Shown one piece after another: positions 1 to 10,620 of a DNA stretch of 64,000 bases; the stretch's first letter is position 1, and each line of letters starts with the position of its first letter. This stretch comes from Brassica napus (Eukaryota; Streptophyta; Magnoliopsida; Brassicales; Brassicaceae). The stretch is from NCBI RefSeq assembly GCF_020379485.1, contig NC_063450.1, forward strand, positions 50,987,374 to 51,051,373, written 5' to 3'. The position numbers were made by a program, and so were the translations under genes. The notes beneath the pieces are model-generated. The model saw nothing but the letters and a program-made list of their open reading frames with translations, ran no database searches and was not told the origin of the DNA.

Positions 1-2
1 AC

Positions 3-3000
3 AGTAGCCATCTTGACAACAGGGGAAAAAGTTTCAATATAATCAACACCTTCCTGTTGTGTGAAGCCCTTTGCCACAAGACGACCCTTCTTTCGTTCAA
101 TAGTCCCATCAGAATTATACTTGATGGTAAACACCCACTTACACCCAATCACATTGACTCCAACAGGAAGCGACACAACTGTGAAAGTTTCATTAGCCTC
201 CATTGCTTGTAACTCATCATTCACAGCTTTCTTCCATTCGTCAGATGCCATGGCTTGTTTAAAAGTTTTGGGTTCGGTTTCAAGAGAATATGAAAGTAGA
301 AAAGAAATAAAAGGTTGGCGTAGTTTATGATAAGAAAGAACAGATGATAAAGGATAAGGGGTCGTGTGTGAAGAAGGTAAAGGATCAGTAGTCTGAAGAA
401 GAGCACAATGGTAATCGGAAAGATAATTTGGAGCTTTAGTCTGACGTTTTGGTCGAGCCATATTAAGAGAAGCATCAACAACACCTGTATCAACAATCTC
501 AGAAGCCAAAGGTGGTACATTTCTAGAATGAGATGCATGAGGAACGAGAACAATCGGATCAGGTGCATGAGGATGAGAGGAACTAGTCGATGAAGATGCA
601 TTATGATCAATGGATGCATCCAAATCAGCAGTATAAGGAACAGAGTTAGGTAAAATATAATGAGAAAAGAAATCAGGAATGATAGATGTGGAAGATTTAA
701 GAGGATAAACAGATTCATGGAAGACAACATGACGAGAAATGGACACCGAATTGTTATCTAGATCAAGAAGTTTATAGCCTTTATAACCTGATGGATAGCC
801 TAAGAACAAACAAGGACGAGCCCGAGGTGAAAATTTGTTCCTATCTTTTTGTAAAGTACTCACATAACAAAGGCAACCAAAAGATCGTAAGAGAGAGTAA
901 TCAGGTTTTCTCTTTAACAAAACTTCATAAGGAGTGCGATGGTCAAGTAATGGTGAAGGAATTCTATTAATAAGGAAAACAGCAGTTGTTATGCAATCAC
1001 TCCAGTATAGAAGAGGAACATTGGATTGAAACAAAAGTGCACGAGCAACATTAAGAAGATGTTGATGTTTACGTTCAACCACAGAATTTTGTTCAGGTGT
1101 GTATGCACAGGAGAAATAGTGAATCATGCCATTAGTTTTGATAAGTTTCGCAAACCGTAACTCAGGAGCATTATCACTTCTAATAGCCTTGACTCGAACA
1201 TTGTATTGTGTGTAGACACGCTGAAGAAACTCAGGAAACAGAGTAATAACATCACTTTTTCGTTTGAGTAAATGTATCCAAGTAACACGAGAACAATCAT
1301 CAACAATAGTCAAAAAATATTTGTAACCTTCAATAGCTTCTTGTGCAAATGGTCCCCAAATATCAAGATGAAGTAAATCAAATGGTTTTAGAGACAAATT
1401 GTTATTGAAAGGAAACGATAAACGTTTTTGCTTAGCGAGTGGACAAACAGTACAAGTGGAATGAGAAGGAATGATACAACGTGGAATAGAAAGTTCTGTA
1501 GATAAAACTTGTAACTTGGAAGGCGATGGATGACCAAGGCGTTGATGCCAAAGCATACCATCAGCTGACAAGGATCCAGTGAAAGCAGCGGAGATATCTT
1601 GTGGAATCAGATCAAGAATGTAAAGATTGTGCTTAAGACTACCCTTCCCAATCGTCAAGCCCTGAGAAAACTCCTGAATATAACAAGAAGTAGGAAAGAA
1701 ATGAGCAGAGCACTGATTAGAACGCAACAAAGCACTAACACTTACCAAGTTGAAAAAGAATGAGGGAACATGTAAAACATCATAAAGAATCAAAGAATCA
1801 GACAAAGCAACAGTTCCAGTATGCAATATGGGAATCCTAGTACCATTTGGCAATGAGACTGTTAAATCAGATGCATGAAATACTTCCCTAAACATGGCAC
1901 GATCAGAACATACATGACTTGTTGCTCCACTATCAACAATCCAAGAACCATGTGGCAGAGAATTGTATAAAGTGGAAAGACACTGATGTTGAAAGGTAAA
2001 TGTATGATTTTCAAAACGAAGATTAGTAGAGAGAAATGGTAAAGTACCAGAAGATGATTGACTAGCCATGACACCCTTCTCGGAAACTGTGGAACAAGAA
2101 GCAACAGTGGGTTCTGAAACTCTCACGTGTGCCAATATCTGTTGAATAATGGATTGGATTTGAGCTGGTGTGAACTGTGGCATATCTGGAGATGATCCAG
2201 AAGAAGATAAGCTCAAAGGAGCTACTGAAGAAGTCAACACATTATCAGTAGATGAACCAGTAGTGATATTAACAACAGTCCTTTGAGTAGATTGAGCTGG
2301 TGTGAAAGAAGGCCTAGGTGTATATGTATTAGCACCACGAGGCGTGAAAGAAGACTTGTTGTAGCTGTTCTGAGGTGTTTTATAACCAGGTGGAAAACCA
2401 TGAAGACGGTAACACTTGTTGACTGTGTGACCCAACTGACCACAGTGAGTACACAATGGACGGTTTCCACGAGGACGGAAAGTATTATAAGCAGCTACAT
2501 AGTCTTGAGAATCACCAGCATAGTAAGGAGCTTCTGAAGAACGATGTGAATCAGAAGTCTGGAAAGCCACAGTATCAGAACGAATCACCGGTTTGACAGC
2601 CCTCTGTCTCTCATCCTGAGCCACCATATTGAATGTTTCTTCAATATTCGGTATTGGTTTGAGCATCAGAATGTGACGACGAGTCTGTTCATAAGATTCA
2701 TTGAGCCCCATAAGGAACTTAGTAACACGGCTTCGTTGTTGCATCTGCTCCCACAAAATAGCTGCATTGCATTCACAACGACCACAAGTACAGACAGGAA
2801 GTTCAATGTAATTCTTGTATTCTTCCCATAAAGTGATCAGCTCAGTATAGTACTGAGTGACATCCATTGAACCCTGTTGAATAGTACTCAGGCGTTGCTC
2901 AATCTCATAGACACGAGGAGCGTCATCCTGTTTGAAACGAGTAAGCAAATTCTTCCAAATACTCTCAGCAGTCGACATGAATAACAAGCTTTGACCAATC

Positions 3001-3311
3001 TTCTTATCAACAGAATTCATAAGCCATGTAGCAACCATATCATTGCATCTAGACCAAGATCCTGAAGTTCTAGATTCATCAGGAGGTTTAGGAATTGTAC
3101 CGTCGATGAAACCAAGCTTGTTACGCACATTGAGAGCCATACGTACGGATCGCTTCCAAGAATGAAAGTCCGCACCGGAACTGAGACGATCAGTCACCAA
3201 CTGAAGACCAGCATGATCGTTGTTGTGAAGAAAGAAAGGATTCTCGTATTGATCGATGGTTGAACGTTGTGGATTAGCGGGATCGGCTGGAAATGGATGA
3301 ATATTAGCCAT
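3..3311 (-). CDS. Ty1/copia gag-pol polyprotein (partial, open through the left edge)
   Basis: This is the retrotransposon polyprotein, which packages, cuts, integrates and copies element RNA. From the ATG at 3311 the frame reads without a stop to the left edge, at least 1,103 codons. Visible in order: a UBN2-type gag starting MANIHPFPADP; a CCHC zinc knuckle (CTHCGQLGHTVNKC, about 2420-2455); the protease motif WIVDSGATSHV (about 1905-1945); the GAG-pre-integrase and integrase core with LHLDIWGPF and VVERKHQHLLN (about 1050-1450); and the start of reverse transcriptase, KGFTQQEGVDYIETFSPVV, at the edge. RNase H and the 3' LTR lie outside. Apparent short ORFs here are in another frame. An intact frame suggests a fairly young element. 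Confidence 0.93.
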   Translation of the reverse strand, partial: MANIHPFPADPANPQRSTIDQYENPFFLHNNDHAGLQLVTDRLSSGADFHSWKRSVRMALNVRNKLGFIDGTIPKPPDESRTSGSWSRCNDMVATWLMNSVDKKIGQSLLFMSTAESIWKNLLTRFKQDDAPRVYEIEQRLSTIQQGSMDVTQYYTELITLWEEYKNYIELPVCTCGRCECNAAILWEQMQQRSRVTKFLMGLNESYEQTRRHILMLKPIPNIEETFNMVAQDERQRAVKPVIRSDTVAFQTSDSHRSSEAPYYAGDSQDYVAAYNTFRPRGNRPLCTHCGQLGHTVNKCYRLHGFPPGYKTPQNSYNKSSFTPRGANTYTPRPSFTPAQSTQRTVVNITTGSSTDNVLTSSVAPLSLSSSGSSPDMPQFTPAQIQSIIQQILAHVRVSEPTVASCSTVSEKGVMASQSSSGTLPFLSTNLRFENHTFTFQHQCLSTLYNSLPHGSWIVDSGATSHVCSDRAMFREVFHASDLTVSLPNGTRIPILHTGTVALSDSLILYDVLHVPSFFFNLVSVSALLRSNQCSAHFFPTSCYIQEFSQGLTIGKGSLKHNLYILDLIPQDISAAFTGSLSADGMLWHQRLGHPSPSKLQVLSTELSIPRCIIPSHSTCTVCPLAKQKRLSFPFNNNLSLKPFDLLHLDIWGPFAQEAIEGYKYFLTIVDDCSRVTWIHLLKRKSDVITLFPEFLQRVYTQYNVRVKAIRSDNAPELRFAKLIKTNGMIHYFSCAYTPEQNSVVERKHQHLLNVARALLFQSNVPLLYWSDCITTAVFLINRIPSPLLDHRTPYEVLLKRKPDYSLLRSFGCLCYVSTLQKDRNKFSPRARPCLFLGYPSGYKGYKLLDLDNNSVSISRHVVFHESVYPLKSSTSIIPDFFSHYILPNSVPYTADLDASIDHNASSSTSSSHPHAPDPIVLVPHASHSRNVPPLASEIVDTGVVDASLNMARPKRQTKAPNYLSDYHCALLQTTDPLPSSHTTPYPLSSVLSYHKLRQPFISFLLSYSLETEPKTFKQAMASDEWKKAVNDELQAMEANETFTVVSLPVGVNVIGCKWVFTIKYNSDGTIERKKGRLVAKGFTQQEGVDYIETFSPVVKMAT

Positions 3312-3600
3312 GATGTGTGAAGAGACGATGAAGCGAAATGAGGCGAGATGAAACGAGATGAATGATGATGAATTTTGATGAATCGTGAAGAATGAAAGTG
3401 AAACGAGATGAATGAGGAGGAATCGATGATGGCGGAGTGAGAATCGACGATGAAACGATGAAACGAGATGAACAATGAGCTCAAACTGAGTCAACTCGGA
3501 GGAAATGGAAGAAATCGATGATAAGTTGAGCAAGATACTCAAAAAACGGAAGAAGCTGAATGAGAAGAAGCTGAATACTGGATAAACTCATGATCGGAGA

Positions 3601-3613
3601 GGCTCTGATACCA
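3601..3613 (-). other. Primer-binding site of the copia element
   Basis: On the minus strand the bases read TGGTATCAGAGCC, complementary to the 3' end of initiator methionine tRNA, the usual primer for plant copia elements. The site touches the proposed LTR edge and lies 290 bases before the gag ATG. Confidence 0.85.
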
Positions 3614-3826
3614 TATCAAAAGTTGATGATATGAAACGAAGAAGACGAGAACGAGTCAAGAACGAGTCAATAGTTTGTTATGAAACTGTATATTTTCTCA
3701 TTAATCAATCTGTACACTCTTGTTTCCTTTATATACAAGTGTTCTACTAACTTAAGCCTAACCACATAGTGTGCTAACTTACACCACATAACGGAAACGT
3801 ATATCAAAGTAGATATACTCTTGATA
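3614..3826 (-). repeat. 5' LTR of the copia element (boundaries inferred)
   Basis: About 213 bp between the primer-binding site and unrelated DNA. The + strand ends are tatcaaaagt and actcttgata, an imperfect inverted repeat. A TATA box (minus strand TATATAAAGG, near 3726-3735) fits an LTR promoter. The ends are TA..TA rather than TG..CA, and the partner LTR is outside the window, so the edges are an inference. Confidence 0.6.
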
Positions 3827-5234
3827 ACTTGTAATAGCTATCTGTGTATGATATAGGAGTATAATTTAGCTTATTGTATTAGTGACTAGTCTTAAAAAGC
3901 AAGCAAATGTTAAGTTCTATAAGCGGTTATATATAAGTATAATGTGTATTATAATCAGCTGGCTTCTACTTTTATAGTTCTTAATATCATTATGATACAG
4001 TGACCATTATTATGTACAGAAAAAGAGTAATTAGTGTCTGTCCATTAAGCAAGAATTTTTTTCTCGGCGAGTAAATATGTGAGATGAAAATGATGGCTCA
4101 AATTGGTGAATTAATCGCATTATACTTGAGAAGAATATGAAATAATCAAGAAAGAGCGATTACAACTGACCACTAATCGTCGAGTACTACTTTTATGTGT
4201 GTGATTGGTATACCAATGACGAAAACCTTGATTAGACATATCACCAACTCTTTGATCATAGATCATTATCCTCTTAGCGATAAAAATTAACAAAATCTTT
4301 GGGATATATAATTGGGTTTTGAAAAAATGACCAATTTGAGTTTCCATCACACTACGTATAATATACAAAGAAAGCGTTTTAACATATGATTCTATTGTTA
4401 TTTGCTTGACGAAACAAACCAAATTAAGATTAGGAAAAACTGAAGGGATGTCACTCTAAAGGACGAAGACTTGGAAGGAACGAAGAAGACACTCCAAAGT
4501 GAATCTATTGAATGAGCCGACATGAATTTATGGAGAATAAGAAAATGAAACATAAGTATTGTATGTAGTACTTGGCTGCTACATGTATAAGGAAAACGGC
4601 ATCTTTCATAAAACAAAAAATAAATATCTATAGTCGTAAATTAATGGTTTGATTAATATTTTTAATAAACCTGAAAATTAACAGTAGTATCGAATCAGAT
4701 TCATAAGAGTATCTCAAATGTATGATTCTATATTTTCCTCTAAAATAGAAATTTCTATGTTAGAGTTGGATTTGCTCCAATGTATGACTTTATAATAGAG
4801 TTACTCTATTTTAGAAAAAAATATAGAGGAATGTTACTTTTTACCACTATATTTAAAGATGAAGATAGCACATCTCTATTTTTTTTTATATATAAATAGA
4901 GATTTGGAGATCGTCTAACAAGGTACTTGAGTTTACAACAACAAAAAAAAAAAAACATACTTAAAATATTGAACTTTTAAGAAAGTGTTAAAGCAATGGG
5001 ATTAATGAAATATTTATTGTGATAAAATAACAGAAGAAGAAAAGTCGTGGGAGAAGAGTACGAGTTGGCATTGGCCGACGCAGCCGAAACTGTTACTGTC
5101 ACCGCCAGTTCACATTTTCTTACATCAAAGTCAAAAGACCATTCCTGTCATAAATAAACCCATCACTCTCTCTCTCTGGTTTTACTTGGATCATCTCAGA
5201 CGAAGACAAAGGGAGTCGAGGGTGTTTTCTTAGA
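3827..5234. other. Intergenic region upstream of PP2C, with a MITE-like stretch
   Basis: No gene is supported. Short minus-strand ORFs at 4120-4616 have no recognisable domain. About 4735-4915 is an AT-rich segment (ctaaaatagaa, agagttactctatttta, aatagagatttggag) like MITE-derived DNA also seen near 7000-7200 and 11980-12170. The last 150 bases, with a TC-rich tract at about 5165-5180, probably hold the PP2C promoter and 5' UTR. Confidence 0.5.
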
Positions 5235-6787
5235 ATGGCAGGCAGAGAAATTCTCCATAAGATGAAGGTACTAATTGGCTTATCTTATTTGATCTGATCT
5301 GATCTGATCTGGTCTGTTGTCGGTTACCCTTTTCTTGGTTGGCCTTTGATTTGATTCGTTTTAGTTATTTTCTGTCTGCACTTGGAATCAGCTTCTCTGA
5401 TGTTAGAAGTTTTATCTTTTGCCTAAAGTTAAAGGTCTGAGCTTTTTGTTGATCCATCGAAAATTCATGAGTTCTTTGATTAAATTCGACTCACATGTTA
5501 GTTAGCCTATTATGAAGATTCTGTGCAAAGATAGTAGTTAAAGGTCTGAGCTTTTTGTTTACGATACTGTCCTCTGTTTTGGTTATGATAGTGTGCTCTG
5601 TTTAAAGGTCTGAGCGTTTTTGTTTAAAGGTCTGCAAGGTTCTCACTTTCATGTCTGGTGGATAGAATCTTTGATCTTGTGTGATTGCAGTATTAAAATA
5701 CTCTTTATTGTTTTGCTCTGTTTTATTATTAACCCTAAAGGCTGGGATCTGCGGAGCAGCTCCTGACATGGGAAGAGGCAAAAGCAAGATGTGGAAGAAC
5801 ATCACTCACGGGTTCCACTTTATCAAGGGCAAATCAAACCATCCCATGGAGGACTACGTAGTCTCCGAATTCAAGAAAGTCGACGGCCACGAACTCGGTT
5901 TGTTCGCCATCTTTGATGGTCACTTGGGTCATGATGTTGCCAAGTACTTGCAGACCAATCTCTTTGACAACATTCTTCAAGAGGTAAGTAAAAAAAAAAA
6001 AATCTTAACTTGCCTAAAAAAGGTGAATTAACACTGACTGTTGCTTATTGTTCTCAGAAGGAGTTTTGGACTGATACGGAGAACGCTATAAGAAACGCTT
6101 ACAGATCAACAGACGCAGTGATACTTCAGCAGTCTCTCAAGCTTGGTAAAGGCGGATCGACGGCTGTAACGGGGATCTTAATCGATGGTCAGAAGCTAGT
6201 GGTTGCTAACGTTGGAGACTCGAGGGCGGTGATGTCTAAGAACGGCGTTGCGCATCAGCTCTCGGTTGATCACGAGCCAAGCAAGGAGAGGAAAGATATA
6301 GAGAAGCGAGGTGGCTTTGTATCAAACATTCCAGGTAAAAAGAAGCTCTGTCTGTGTATATTATTACGTTTCTTGACTAGCTAACTAACGTTTCTTGAAG
6401 TGTTGCAGGGGATGTTCCACGTGTAGATGGACAGTTAGCGGTTGCTAGAGCGTTTGGAGATAAGAGCTTGAAGATACATTTGAGCTCAGAGCCGGATATT
6501 ACGCACCAGGCAATTGATGAGCAGACTGAGTTCATAGTTTTCGCGAGTGATGGTATATGGAAGGCAAGTTTAGTGACTTTGGTATCTTGTGTGTTTGATG
6601 TAGTGACCCCCACCCCCCCCCAGTTTCTTTCTAACATGGTTAAGTGCAGGTAATGTCGAACCAAGAAGCGGTTGATGTGATCAAGAGTGTCAAAGATCCG
6701 CAAGCAGCAGCAAAGCACTTGATAGAGGTAGCTATATCTAAGAAGAGCAAAGACGACATCTCCTGTATCGTTGTCAAGTTCCACTAG
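5235..6787 (+). CDS. Protein phosphatase 2C (clade with At4g28400/At1g22280), 281 aa, 5 exons
   Basis: Mn/Mg-dependent Ser/Thr phosphatase. Exons 5235-5267, 5741-5983, 6058-6334, 6409-6563 and 6650-6787 keep frame and give 281 residues. Motifs: MEDY (metal-site region, residues 47-50), FDGHLGH (69-75), GKGGSTAV, VGDSRAV, VDHEPSK, ARAFGDKSLK, ASDGIWK (230-236) and DDISCIVVKF near the C-terminus, all core PP2C elements. Exon 1 encodes only MAGREILHKMK; a downstream ATG (5768) could start a shorter form. The fourth intron is GC-AG (AAG|GCAAGT at 6564). Gene order points to the At4g28400 counterpart (named probable PP2C 58 in Arabidopsis); paralogues are very similar, so orthology rests on position. 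Partial copies of its 3' end lie at 11.4-11.8 and 24.8 kb. Confidence 0.93.
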
Positions 6788-8111
6788 TATCTTCTTCTTT
6801 TTTCAGAGCTTTTGTCTATAAATTACCATCAAGTTTCCAAGATAGAGATGTATTTTTAAAGTTGTCTGTAAAATGAAATTTCTTTTAAAGTTGTCTAAAA
6901 TCAGTAATGAAATCTCTCAGAATATGTATATTATGTTAGTAATGTGTTTGTTTCCTCTACAAACCACTAATAATACGTTGTACCATTTCTAATACATTTT
7001 GCTATTTTACTCTAAAATTATAATACGAATGAATTTGAACCAATGTATTTTCTTATAATAATATTGTTTTCAATATAGAATAACAATAGAGATTACTATT
7101 TTTTCATCTAAATATAGAAGAAAAAAATATAAAAAAAATTCAGAGAGAAATAACAATAAATTAGAGTAAAACCGCATCTAAGTTGTATTATAGAATTAAA
7201 ATAACAATGAGTTGGAAATGTTTTTGGTAACAATATCGAGTGGAAGGACAAGTTTGAAGCAGTGGTTTTTAAGTTCCAATCATGTGATGGAATCGATATG
7301 CAGATAATGTTAGAGCATCTCCAATGGTGTTAGCACCATTGGAGTCCTTATAATTATTAAACTAATATATATATTTTTTTAGAATAGTTAAAGACTCTAA
7401 TCAAAATAGTATGTCCAATGGTGTTCTTTAATTTGGAGTCCTTAGCGATAAAAAAATATTAAATTTAAAAACATGTAAAATTTAAAATTTTATTTATTAC
7501 ATAATTAAATATTAAGATACAATAATTATTAATCTTCATCACCAAATTTGTTCCAAATATTTTCAATTAAATCATTTTTCAATTGTTCATGTATATGAAC
7601 AAGAGTTATATATGTTCATTACATACTCTCTTTTGTTTTGATCTTCTGTGATCTTGTTGCTTAAAACTCAAAACGGTTCTTATTATGGAAAACCAACACA
7701 AGCAACAATATTGCTGTTGTTCTTTACATAATATTCTTCTCCCAAATATTCTGACAAGAGATCAATAATGTATTTGAATCCAGAGATTTATAACCTAACA
7801 ACATCAGTGTTATTAAGCTACAGAAACTACAGAAAAGCTGGGAACATTTAAAGCTGAGAACATTTCAATGCAAACAACTGCAGAACTGTGTGAGATTTTA
7901 TTATTAAGAACAATCAGCAAAAAGGACTCTTTATCTCTTCGCTCTAATACAAGATTATTCTCTTCACTTAATAAAGGTCTGATGCCACAAAAATTACATG
8001 AGAATCACACAAAGCAAATGTCTCATAGTTGGGAAAGAACTAAGAAACATGACCAATAACAATAACAAATAGCTTTGGGAGTGTATTAAAAGTGACAAAC
8101 ATACGTATCCA

Positions 8112-8375
8112 CTACTGAAGCTTGAGTTCCATGATGTTCTTGGTCTTGGGAGGATATGCCAAGTAAACCTTCACCACCCTCTCTACAACCTCCAGCTGCT
8201 TCTTACCTTCAGCATAAGCCTCCTCCACCTTAGAATGATCAGTGAGATTCTTGTTCATGCAGAACCCATCCAAGGTCCTTCGCTTAGCGTACTCCCTGAT
8301 GTTGTAGTCAGGGTACTGACGCCCTGCCCGAAGCAGGGAACGACAGAGGCTGATGACTTGACCTTTATCTACCAT
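8112..8375 (-). CDS. ISD11/LYRM4-like protein of the LYR family, 87 aa, inside a transposon
   Basis: LYR-motif proteins of the ISD11 class stabilise mitochondrial cysteine desulfurase (NFS1) in iron-sulfur cluster assembly. The 87-residue frame is uninterrupted and single-exon. It shows the plant LYR region (SLCRSLLRAGRQYPDYN, residues 9-25, with LCR for LYR), then IREYAKRRTLDGF and the C-terminal YLAYPPKTKNIME. It closely resembles the product of Arabidopsis At5g61220 as I remember it. Length is normal for the family. The gene lies wholly inside the Harbinger element, in the same orientation as the lost transposase, so it is best read as a transposed copy. A short upstream ORF (MRW, at 8379) overlaps the start region. 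Whether this copy is expressed, or is the only one in the genome, cannot be told here. Confidence 0.88.
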   Translation of the reverse strand: MVDKGQVISLCRSLLRAGRQYPDYNIREYAKRRTLDGFCMNKNLTDHSKVEEAYAEGKKQLEVVERVVKVYLAYPPKTKNIMELKLQ

Positions 8376-8490
8376 CGCATGGAATGGAAACTAACACCTT
8401 TATAGTACAAACACGTTAAAAGGAATACAGGAAAGTGATTAGCAGTGCCAAAAACAAAAGAGAATGAGTCAAGATAAGGGCTAAAGACAC

Positions 8491-9218
8491 AAACTTTGAG
8501 AACTGTCGAGAAGATTTTATAGACAGTGCAATTTGATTTAAGGAAAAAAAGAACCAAATTTCTCCAGGAAACCAAACATTAAACACAAGCTTCATTGAAA
8601 ACTATGCTAAAGAAGAAATAGAAAACCAAAACGTTTAAACAAAACCGATTAAATTGACTCTAAAACAACCACATATTAAAGGGAATGCAACAAGATGATT
8701 CATAGATAGTGTGGATTTGTATAAAAGCAAAAAAGAACCAAACTTTCTCTCCAGAAAATCAAACTAGTGAGGATATTCACTTATCAACATTTAATATCTA
8801 ACATTAGCAAACAAACGCTTCATTGAAAAATATGCTAAAGAAGCAATAAAAAAAAAACTTTGAGAACTGTCGAGAAGATTTTATAGACAGTGCAATTTGA
8901 TTTAAGGAAAAAAAGAACCAAATTTCTCCAGGAAACCAAACATTAAACACAAGCTTCATTGAAAACTATGCTAAAGAAGAAATAGAAAACCAAAACGTTT
9001 AAACAAAACCGATTAAATTGACTCTAAAACAACCACATATTAAAGGGAATGCAACAAGATGATTCATAGACAGTGTGGATTTGTATAAAAGCAAAAAAGA
9101 ACAAAACTTTCTCTCCAGAAAATCAAACTAGTGAGGATATTCACTTATCAGCATTTAATATCTAACATTAGCAAACAAAAGCTTCATTGAAAAATATGCT
9201 AAAGAAGCAATAAAATTT
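8491..9218. repeat. 364-bp tandem duplication upstream of the captured ISD11 gene
   Basis: Two near-identical units, 8491-8854 and 8855 to about 9218, are offset by exactly 364 bases. Examples: aactgtcgagaagattttat at about 8500 and 8864; gcttcattgaaaaatatgc at 8817 and 9181. Only a few single-base differences are visible. The repeat lies just upstream of the ISD11 reading frame, in what may be captured promoter, UTR or intron sequence. Confidence 0.88.
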
Positions 9219-10504
9219 TTTTTTTAAAACAAAACCGATTAAATTGTATCTAAAACAACCTCCTTAGACAATCAAAAGAAGAAACTTAACAGCAGACATA
9301 CAACTAAAGTCCAAAACTCCACGAAAATTTATAGAATTGCAGACACAAACAAGAACATCTAATTCACAGAAGAGGATCCAATCAAATTCTCACCAACTAT
9401 TATACCAAATAAGAATAGAATTTGAGGAAACGAAACTCCAAGTTCGTATAAACGAACAATTTTTTTTTCTCGCCTTTGTCGGATTTGTCGCCAAGAGAAA
9501 TCAACAAGAGCACAATCGCCTTTCTCGCCGAGAGGAAAGCTTTTTTTCTCGCCTTCGTCGCCTTTCTCGCCAAGAGAAATCAAGAACTGCACAATTGCCT
9601 CTTTGTGGCCGAGATCAAAATTTTTTCTCTCGTGTTGAATCGAAATAAAATGTTTTTCTCTCCAAACCAAACACAATACTCTCCCCACCCAACGCCAAGC
9701 CGCCACGTCTATAAGGATTTAGTCCTTAAAATCCTTATTTACGGACCAGTCCTTAGTTAACTAAGTGTTTATATTGTTATTATAATGCTAATAACCTAGG
9801 ATTAAGAGCTAAGAATTCTTCTTCATCCCCCGTTGCGGGTGCTCTTAGGATGTTTAGTAGTTGTCCTAATTTTCTGTATCACCTTATTCACATGTATAAA
9901 TTGGATATTGTAAACAATATTTAAGAATCAATGAAATGACGTTAAAATGTTTAGATGGGTCTTCCTCATACTATTATATCATTATGAGATGTATTTTATG
10001 TAATGATATAGGTTTTTGTAATTTTTATAAGCTGTCACGAGATTTATTCGAATTTTCGTTTTAGAAAAAAAAAAAACAAACCATGAGGAAGAAGCCAAAT
10101 AAAAAATTAAACTGGATAGTATAAGATTTGAACTAATTCGATGTGTCTTTAACAAAAAAAAAAACTAATTCGATGTGAACTTATTTAATCAGAACTTACT
10201 CGATTAGAAATTTTGGCATCACCTAACACAATTATTTTTCATCCAACATTACCAAGGGTATTATATTTTTGGCATGTGTCCATGTGTCAAAATTCTTTTT
10301 ACACTTTAAAAAATCTCTGGGAAATTGACAAAAGATATTGAAAATGGTTGGTTGGATGTAACAAGTTGGATGTAACAAGTGTACTTGATTTAATTTATAT
10401 CTACAACCATAAAAATTATTAATCAAGTTTAATTTAGTTTTTAAAGTTAAAACTAAAAAAGTTAAAAAAAATGGTAGCAGAAACTTTATTTTCTATATCA
10501 GCCG

Positions 10505-10620
10505 ACCAGGAGATAGCTTAGCCGGATACTTATCTGACCCACACAATGATAGATCTCAGATAGGATATGTGTTTATACACAGTGGGGCTGCCGTACACAC
10601 CATTGCAAGTGTAGCCGGCC
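10505..10620 (+). pseudogene. Short copia RNase H fragment
   Basis: One forward frame reads LAGYLSDPHNDRSQIGYVF and then HSGAAVHTIAS, matching the copia RNase H signature (A-Y-LSDPH-ARSQTGYVF--GGTAISW). The flanks on both sides continue into sequence that also flanks the matching place in unit B (about 14760-14790), where this segment of about 130 bp is absent. It is a stray retroelement fragment. Confidence 0.7.

Larger units (their letters stand above)
7313..9844 (-). mobile_element. Non-autonomous PIF/Harbinger-like element carrying a captured ISD11 gene
   Basis: 2,532 bp flanked by TTA target duplications (7310-7312, 9845-9847), as expected for PIF/Harbinger. The left end GAGCATCTCCAATGGTG closely matches the right end of the second element (27403-28792), and the right end (minus strand GAGCACCCGCAACG) resembles that element's left end; both share the internal run TCCTTATnGACGTGGC. 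Near the left end, 7530-7590 on the minus strand still encodes the last transposase residues, QLKNDLIENIWNKFGDED and a stop. The rest of the transposase is replaced by a segment holding an intact ISD11 reading frame. The empty site survives in duplicate unit B near 12265. Confidence 0.85.

Noticed and set aside
221..2537. Several 60-169 codon frames overlapping the copia region on both strands
   Set aside because: They are in other frames of the continuous gag-pol reading frame and have no domain similarity.
4120..4616. Two overlapping minus-strand frames of 100 and 72 codons
   Set aside because: They have no recognised domains and no splice-consistent continuation.
8855..9218. A direct-repeat CRISPR-like structure
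   Set aside because: There are only two long units in a plant genome; this is a tandem duplication.
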